Below are positions 15,401 through 24,700 of a stretch of 64,000 nucleotides of DNA, piece after piece. Each line of letters starts with the position of its first letter. The stretch's first letter is position 1. This DNA is from Lamellibrachia satsuma (lineage: Eukaryota; Annelida; Polychaeta; Sabellida; Siboglinidae), in contig BSQZ01000011.1 in the NCBI GenBank assembly GCA_033239005.1, positions 6,105,001 to 6,169,000 on the forward strand, written 5' to 3'. The translations under genes were made by a program, and so were the position numbers. The notes beneath the pieces are model-generated. The model did no database searches and was not told the origin of the DNA. It worked only from the letters and a program-made list of their open reading frames with translations.

Positions 15401-18400
15401 TTTGACCTAGAAGAGGACCTCCTGTGGAGCGATAGCGTCGCAACGAGCGGCAGTTTGGTACGAAGCCGATGTCTAGACGCCGACAGTTAAGTTTGACACG
15501 GTCAGTGATCCGCAAACGAGAGAAAGGCGGCAGTGAAGCTGACACGAGTGCCGATGCATCCGTGGCTGCATGGGCACAGTGCTGGCCCAGTTCAGCTTGA
15601 GGCTGAGTCTGAGCAGATGCCCTCGTCAACAGAACTTGACGTACGTATAAGTTATGTTACACTATTGTAATGTTAGACATATATTACAGAAATGACAATG
15701 CCAATTGGCCTAACATAAAACCTGTGCCTGTTTTATTGATGTCAATGATTACTGTCCATCTCATCTGCCCTGGTTAGTTTTGATGTTATGCTAATTGTCA
15801 GATGTACAATCTTATAAAAAAAATAATTTTTCATGCAGGTTGATTCTGAGTTGGAGCCCCCTCAGCCATCAACATCTGCAGCCACAACCCCCATCTCGGC
15901 TACCAAGCGAAAGTTTGTATACCGACAGGGATTGCAACTGCGTGAACGCATCAGTGCTGCTGAGCGACGTCGACGCCCCATCGAGACATCATTTGTTCGG
16001 TGCAGCATGGGGTCAGCGCTAGTGATGGGCCTGGCGTGTCTCGAGTGCAGTGAGCCGACACTGAAGATCCGTGCTATCGACCGTCGCCTCTGCCTTGTGT
16101 GTCTGTTCGAGACGTACTGCACTACGTGTGGGGCAGTGCTGAACTCAACGCTGTCGTCCGACCGGATCGACGAAGAGAAAGCCGGTAACGTCCCTTTTGT
16201 CGTCGTCCGCCAGGCTGTGGCAGCAACCATGGACATGGGTGTGGGCCATGCAGGACTTGTGAAGCTGTGCCGCTTCATGGACATGGAGCCCCTGCAGCAC
16301 AAGTCCTACTCGAGGCACGTGAAGGCTGTCACTGCTGCCAACATGACGGTGGTGAGCAGCCTCTTTGATGATGCGGCCAACACTGTGCTCCAGGCTTACA
16401 TAGATAGCGATGCATCGATCACCGCCGATGCCGAAAGAAAGCGGCTCCACGAAGCTGAGCGGCAGGCTGAAATTTCGACAATAACTGTGCGACAGGCTCA
16501 CTTCAATTGAACTTTGAACTTTTAGAAAGACAATCAACTGGAAAAGTTTGTAGTTTTAGTCGTGCAGTACAATTATGTAGTGATAATGGCCACATGTTTT
16601 TGGCGTCTCGTCTAATTTTTATGCGCATTTTCACAAAACCAAATGATGAACAGTATATATCATTGAAAGGACAATCAACTGTAGAAGCTTTGTGTGAACT
16701 GTTATCACTGCAGTTCTATTTTTGCATATGAAAATTTTTATTGGAATGTTGAGAAACTTCAATGTCATTTTTCTCAATAAAATGTTTTTTTGCCGAAGAG
16801 CAATCTCTTATTTTGTCTAACTCGGCTATTTATTAACAGAAACAGATTACATGTAATATCATGACTTTGATGAAATTTTGACTTTCGAAAAATAGCAAAG
16901 ATTGAAAAATTCATATAATTTTTTTGGGAAAGTAACAAAAAAACTAAATCTGTCATAATCTGCCATTTTATGTATTCTAAAAAATTAAATTCAAGTTGAG
17001 GGCGACCCCACCGCCAAATGGTGGACAAAAAAAATTGTACTTAATCTGTAAAATTGTTTTTATGTATAACTAATGTTATCCTAAAATTTTAGTAAGCTAG
17101 GTTGAAAAATAACGAAAGTAGAATCGAGGAGATCGCTGGTCCAGTACAATATTAACAATACATCTACACTCTATCGTGTTCTAATAAATGCGTAATAATA
17201 AATAATAATTTGTGTGCAGTATTTATTTGGATTTTTTTTACATATCTTCAAGGAATATATCATCCCGTGGGTATATACTTGTCACAACTAGTTTATGTTA
17301 ACAGCAGGTAATGGGAATGCTATTCTGATTTTCACGTAATAGATGTGCTATGTTGTGAAAATCAGTGTTTGTTGATGAAACAACGGTAGTCATAACATAA
17401 CATAACATAGCATATAAAAGTGTATTTTGTATATTCAGAGGTATCTGGCTAGACCTGTAGATGAGTCCGAACACGTGCATCATTTTGCATTAATTTGATC
17501 AAATACTATTTCAATCATATTACTTCTCTAATATAAGCAATACATATTAAAAGCCGACCACACAGGTTCCAGTTCCAAACAAGCAATCCGTTTTAACTCA
17601 TTCCGTATTATTTTTCAGACTCACGACTCCAACGATCGAGTTCACAGGAAACGTCTGCCTGTCGTTCCACTACCACATGCACGGTCGTCACATGGGCAGT
17701 CTTGCCGTGTACGTCATCGATGACGTCACTCCTTCTGCCGGCCCAGTGTGGCTGCAGGTTGGAGCAGCGGGAAACCGATGGAACAGGCAGAAGAAGACAC
17801 TCTATGCTAGTGGGCATATACAGGTGAATTTAGTTTAACATTATACTTTGAGCCATGCCATTTGCATCATTTCATGAATTTTCATGAATACCGTCTTTCA
17901 GCATTGACAACAGTTGTATGTACGGTCATTCTATCGTCATTCTATTGAAAACATTCACCTCCAGCAAAAAGTACGTAGCCGAATGTTCCTGAACTTGTAA
18001 AATAGAAACGCTTCTAGGATCAAGACAGTAAGATGGACTGCAGATACCATTGTTAATGCAAGGAGTATTACTCAAACGAACTGTCTCAATTGATGTCTAT
18101 AATAAAAATTATGTTGTCTTCTTGAGAAATGCAATACAACTACGGAGTTGTTTTTCCCCCCGACGTAAAAATATTAAATAATCAAAATTTATTTAACTGT
18201 AAAGTCAGTGTATTGTTCTACCCAATGCGACGAGCCGTGTTTAACTGCTATACGACAGTATTGTGCATGATCTCCCTCGCTTACAGTTCGCCTTCGAAGG
18301 TGTCATCGGTTCTTCCCGTCTCAGCGACATCGCCATTGACGACGTTTCAGTAGTCAAAGACGCGTGCTCTGGTAAGACGAAATTATGGTAATACCGCATA

Positions 18401-18656
18401 AGCACCACGCGCTACAACCTTTAGAGCTGCTTGGGTTCTGATGTGACGATTAGTTGCCAAATCAACACAATAGGCTACGACATAACATATCTCCCTAAGT
18501 CTGCACATATTATTAATATGTCTGTCTAAGAACCATTTTTAGTCTGGGTGTAACGGAGATATTATATACTAATCAAAAAGTAAACGCAAGTTGTTTTGTA
18601 GTACAAACATTTTCTATTTTATACGTCTGTGTAAATTGGTTTAGCTATAATATATG

Positions 18657-18738
<82 letters not shown>

Positions 18739-21700
18739 GGTGCTGTGACAGACAACAGACAGTCATTCTCCTTAACATCGTGAAGCTGTAGAGTCCTAGA
18801 GGCAGAAAACCAACTTCATTTGGGCAGACGAGATCGTCACACGATGTCACGACACGTTAAGTTGGAACGAGGGCCTACAGTTGGGATGGTGGCTGTTACA
18901 ATGGGCGTACTGACATCGGAATTGGGCAAAGAGAATGTCGAACAATGTTGTCGTTATAGATGGATCCCGTTGTCGATTGTCCAAGCCTGATGTGCGGTAC
19001 GTGTGTACGGACGGGGCGTGGAGACGTAGATCAATTATACAACATGACAAACGGGGTAGATCGAACGTTAAGGCGTGGGCATGCATACCTGCCAGAGCAT
19101 GGACAGAACATATGGTCATCAACGATAACATAAATGCCCAGAGATACAGAGATGATGTCCTCGTTCCTGGTAACATTCATGAGCCAGCGCCGGCCTCTGC
19201 GTCTGTTCAATGCCCGACCTCAGGTCGCTCGGAGTGTACTGCAGTGCAAGCGTACGTGCAGCAACATCAGATACAGATGCCACCATGGCCTGCCTAATAT
19301 CGGACATTTGTGTTTATCAGCGACAACAGCCGTCGACCAAGATTCATAAGCTCACAGTTGTCCTGGCTGAAAAATAGTCGACCAACACCCATCAGCTCAG
19401 AGATGTCCTGGCTGAAGAATAGTCGACCAACACCCATCAGCTCACAGTTGTCCTGGCTGAAGAATAGTCGATCAACACCCATCAGCTCACAGTTGTCCTG
19501 GCTGAAGAATAGTCGACCAACACCCATCAGCTCACAGTTGTCCTGGCTGAAGAATAGTCGACCAACACCCATCAGCTCACAGTTGTCCTGGCTGAAGAAT
19601 AGTCGACCAACACCCATCAGCTCACAGTTGTCCTGGCTGAAGAATATTCGACCAACACCCATCAGCTCACAGTTGTCCTGGCTAAAGAATAGTCGACCAA
19701 CACCCATCAGCTCACAGTTGTCCTGGCTGAAGAATAGTCGACCAACATCCATCAGCTCACAGTTGTCCTGGCTGAAGAATAGTCGACCAACACCCACCAG
19801 TTCACAGTTGTCCTGGCTGAAGAATACGGAGCCTTGCCGCCAAATTTTCAAATACAGGGATTCACAAGGTCACCGTGAAGCAGAATCATGGTTTCCATTG
19901 TTGCCAGAGGAGGTTATGTACCCTACTGAACACTCCTTACACATACTATTGAGGTTATCATGTTCTTACAAATAAATTATATGACTTATAAGAGAAACCT
20001 ATTTTGACTAGTGTATACCCATGGGATGATCATACACATAAATTATATGACCCACGGGATTATTCAATCCTTGAAGATGTGTATATTATTTAGCAAGACG
20101 TCCGTGATCAGGTAAAACGCAATGTCAGTGGCTTGAGAAATAATGTTTATTTCTCAGGCCACGATGCAGTACATCACAGGCCACTACTCACGATCGGTTT
20201 TAAATTCAGTCACACACAAATACTACACACGAATGACTTAGTTAGCTATGGCAGTCATGCAAATGTATTAGTCTGTACAATAGGGATACAGTTTTCGCTA
20301 TCATGATGCCTATCAATTTGGCTTTGGGCTGGTCGAGTTAAATGAATATTGTGTTTTCGTTTGTAATAGAGCAAGACACGGAGACGATTCCAGGCACGAA
20401 CACTGAATACACATCCACTATACAAGGTAAATTGGTTATAATGTTTCACTACACAAGGTAAATTGGTTAAATGCTTTATTCATTAATGCTTATAAATCAA
20501 AATAGCATTAAAATTGCTGGGTAAGTTTGTGGTTGGTACGTGCATCGTTGTCTTATTTCAAGTAATCTAGCGTAATTATTTCAGATGACAAGATCGAACC
20601 GGATACGATGTACTACGTTTCAAAGGATGGTGATGACACCTGGTCGTGTGAATCGAAAGAGAAAAGCTGCAGGACACTCGGGTAAATGTCACAGTAAGAG
20701 AGACACGAAGACTCACCGCTTAGATGATGAAGAGATATACTTGTTTATTTAGCGGCAAACCAGCAGTGTTATGTGAGGTGGGAGAAGCAACATATTGTTG
20801 TTAGAGAAATGACAAGCACACTCAGTTGTTGACGGATATATGTATCTGTTATTGGTGCGATAAAGATACTCATTTGTTGAACGATATATGTATTTGGCAT
20901 TGGTGAGACAAAGATACTCAGTTGTTGAAATGTATATGCCTTTGTTATTGGTGAGACAAAGATACTCAATTGTTGTATGACTCTTTTTAGAAACTGCATA
21001 ACCAGCAATGTCAAATTAGTGTTGCATTAAGCTATTTCGATCCTGTGAAAAATGCATTGGGAAGCAGAACTAGACGTATTGAATGCTGCTCTATTTTATC
21101 AACAGAGTGGTTTTCTCCCGCCGTGGGGCGACGAAGGTGATTCATCTACTGGGTAGTTACGAAACGTCGTACTTCATTGACATAAACGACCACAACGTTA
21201 CGAGAAACGTCATGTTTCTCAGCCAAGAGAAGGATCCACCGCTGGCGAAATTCGCGGCCACTACACTTACTGTCGGAATACGTCAGCTTAACATTTCCGG
21301 GCTGAAGGTGTCCGGAAATATCCATATCAGTGCTGAAGGCCACACGTTCAGTCTACACCTGAGCGATATTCGGGCATCTTACGGAAGGACGGTGTTAAAC
21401 ATCACACGCTGCGGACAGTTGACGGCCACCGTTGCCTGGTCTGATTTCACGGATACCCTGTTAGCTCTCTCTTCCGAAGGCACTACGAATGTCACATTCG
21501 TGCGATCCAATTTTCGCGGGGTGACGCCAATGAACGCTACGAAGAACTTCAACGTCGGTATCACAGTGGCTTTTCCCAAACGCGGTGGAAAACACGTCAT
21601 CAGATTACATCGGTGTTTGTTCGAAAACCTGCAACAGAACTTTGGCACTGAGTTCCCGGCGGCGGCGTTCTCTCTGCTCGCCGCTAGGGAGAAAACGAAA

Positions 21701-24700
21701 GTGAAAGTATACGTCGTCGACTCGACTTTCTTGACTAATTATCGGGCGATTGATTTGTCACTCAAAGGCGACGTGTTCGTGTCGGTGACCGGAAGTAATT
21801 TCACTGAAAATGTCGCTGATGGCTCCGGCGGAGCGATTCGCGCAACGGCGACGCTGCGGAAAGGCTTCGGTTCACTGGCGGTGATGGAGCGCGCAAGGAT
21901 CAGCGTAGTGAACTGTTCGTTCACACAGAACACTGCAGTGACGTCACAACTCTACGACGAAAGCAGCGTCTACTTCCAGGTATAGATGACGTCACAACCA
22001 CTTCAAATAACTGCTGATTTGACACCCACTCGTAAAAGATAAAAACGAATAACATGTTTTGCATTAAAGTCAACTCGAAACATGCAGACAGACAAAATAA
22101 CAAAACAATCATAATGGTTTCACACAAAAAACGATTCTATTTGTAATCACCATTAATGATGTCAACTCAACATGTCATGTCATGTCAACTCAGAAAGTAT
22201 CTCAGAGTTCCATACACATGCTGATTTCATTTCCGATCCGATTACAGACTCGTTCGCCAGGCAGCGGCGGGGCGATCTACGTATCTGTCGCAGTACCGTC
22301 GCCAATTAATCGCGATGGACTCGTCAGTATCCGCGACGCGACATTCACCGGCAACGGGGCGCCCATGCGCGGCGGCACCATCTACGTGAGCGCCGATGTC
22401 AGCACCGAGGTGGTTGCGTCGACCTTCCATAACTCAGAATCCATCAATAAAACCGCTAAGGTATGTCACATCCAATGTTGTCCCAGATACCATGACGTCA
22501 TGAATGTAATACAGTTAGTCAAAGTAGTGATATGACATATTTCGGCGTATCACGTGTACTTCCTCGCTTGGAACTTCACGGCGGCCATGGTATGGCACGC
22601 CTTACTGAGTGATTAAAGCAATTATTTGTAACAAGAGAATGACCCACCTTGTTTTGTAAATTCGTCGTCTCCTTTGACGTTTTGATTTTGTTCGGCTGCT
22701 CCAGTTCGGTGACGTCATCTACGCGTCAGGCAACATGACGATGCGCGATGTGGAGGTGCGAGTCCGTGGCGCTGACGCCAGCTCGCCGGTCGTGTCATAC
22801 CAGGCGGCCGACCCGGCCAACGGCCGCCTGCTCGTACTCAATTTGCTGTACGTGTGCCCCGCGTCACACTGGCCTGAGCTGCTCAACACGACCGCCTATG
22901 GCTCCAGTGACAGGTTGGAAACGTTGCAGGTATGACCGTTAGTTGTCTATGCCGCCAAGGCGAGGTGCTGTGGTTATGATGGATATTAGTGTCGATAATT
23001 ATGAACTAGTTACTTTTTAGCGTGAATGGCGTCTAGTTGTTGTTTACTGTATTACACCAGTGTGCCATGCATGTCATGTTTCTGTGATTAGTGATTTCAT
23101 TGTTGTTTCCCGACAACAGATGTTCTGCCGCGCCTGCGTGGAGGAGAAGTACAGCCTCAAACCGGCGAGTGTACTCGTTCATGAGACCGTGGCGACAATT
23201 CACGACCGCGTCCACTGCCTGAAATGTCCTTACGGAGCCAATTGTGACAGAGGAATCTGGAACAACGTTGGCTTCTGGGGCCGTGCGAAGCCAAACACGT
23301 CGTCCGTCACCATGTATCCGTGCCCGCAGGACTATTGCGTACAGAACAAGGCAACATCCGTCGCCTACGACTCTTGTGCCGATGGCAGGACGGGCTTGCT
23401 GTGCGGCCGATGCAGGGACGGTTATTCCGAGTCTCTGTTCGGTACTGAGTGCATCCCGGACGAAAATTGCGGCTGGAAGAACTGGTACGTCGCCGTCATC
23501 ATAGCCGTCTATGGCATCCTCTACGTCCTGTTCTTCATGTTTGAGCACGACTACTCGAGGTTGATCGATTACATCTCGAAGAAGTTTCAGCGCCAGAAAA
23601 CGCGTGCAAACAGCGAAGGAAGCGAGTTATCCGAGGCCGGCTACTTCCCGATTTTCATGTACTACATCCAGACATCGCAACTGCTGCGGGTAAAGATCGT
23701 TATAAAGGAGGACGAGTCGTTCGACTACCTGCGCCGACCGGACGACCTGCTGCCAGGCTATATCGTCGACGGCGTCAGCTCGCTCTTCTCGTTCGACGGT
23801 CTTGCTTTCGGGCGAGAAGCGTGTCTCTCGAAGGGAATGACACCGGTGATGAAGACAACGTGGAGCAGTGCCTTCGTGCTCTACCTCTTCGCAGTCTTGT
23901 TCCTCATGTTCATCTTTAGCGGCTTCTGTTGCTGCTGCCTCACGAAGCGGCGGCCCCGGATCGGTCAACTGTCGATGTCCGAGCGCATGTTAACGACGTT
24001 CGTGTCGCTGTTCCTCTATACGTACCAGGAGGTGGCCGAGAACGCGCTGCTGTTACTCAACTGTACCGACGTCGATGGCGTCAGTGTACTCTTCCATGAC
24101 GGCAACGTCACCTGTCTCCAAGCGTGGCAGTACGGCGTTATTGTAATCGTTTGTGTCTTCGTTCTGCCTTTTTTCACGGTACTGCTTTTTGGTCCGCGCC
24201 TTCTCGAAGTCGGTCGCATCCATGTGCTCGCCTTCTTTCTCTCGTTCGTCTTTCCCCTGTTCCTCGCCATACCGATGACCGTCTACTTTGTGGAGCTCTA
24301 CCGGAAACCGACAACTGCTGCCCAGGCGCACAACCGAACGCAGAGTGGAGAGAGGACAATCTGCTGTGGCGAGAAGGAGACAGGGATCGCCCAGACTGTA
24401 GCGGACGTCATCACCGGATCGTATCGGAACGACATTGTCGGTGGAGTGTGCTGGGAGGGCGTCATCAACTTCCGTCGTATGGTCCTGGTGCTCGTGTTCA
24501 CCTTCGTCAACGACGTGCTCCTCAAACAAATCTCCCTCGCCTTCGGCTGCTTCGTTATCCTTCTCGTGCACCTGCGGGCGATGCCGTTCAAACAGCGCTT
24601 CTCGAACATCTTCGAGTCGGTGTCTTTGTCGATGTTGATCGTCATTTCCGGCACGAACCTCGTCAAGGCTGCGTTCTACTACACCCAGACCATCCCTCGG

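Larger units (their letters stand above)
18569..20019 (+). mobile_element. Degenerate Tc1/mariner element
   Basis: The ends are related inverted sequences: TATACTAATCAAAAAGTAAA at the left, and on the right a block whose complement begins TATACACTAGTCAAAATAGG. Inside, about 18930-19290 translates to the middle of a Tc1-type transposase: VVVIDGSRCRLSKPDVR, GRSNVKAWACIPARAWTEH, NINAQRYRDDVLVPG. A (TA)n tract and a 45-bp minisatellite interrupt the element. It sits in the intron after MAM 3. Confidence 0.6.

Noticed and set aside
24053..24571. Antisense frames over the membrane exon
   Set aside because: Shadows of the high-GC coding strand; the plus frame has membrane segments, correct splice phase and Cys motifs.
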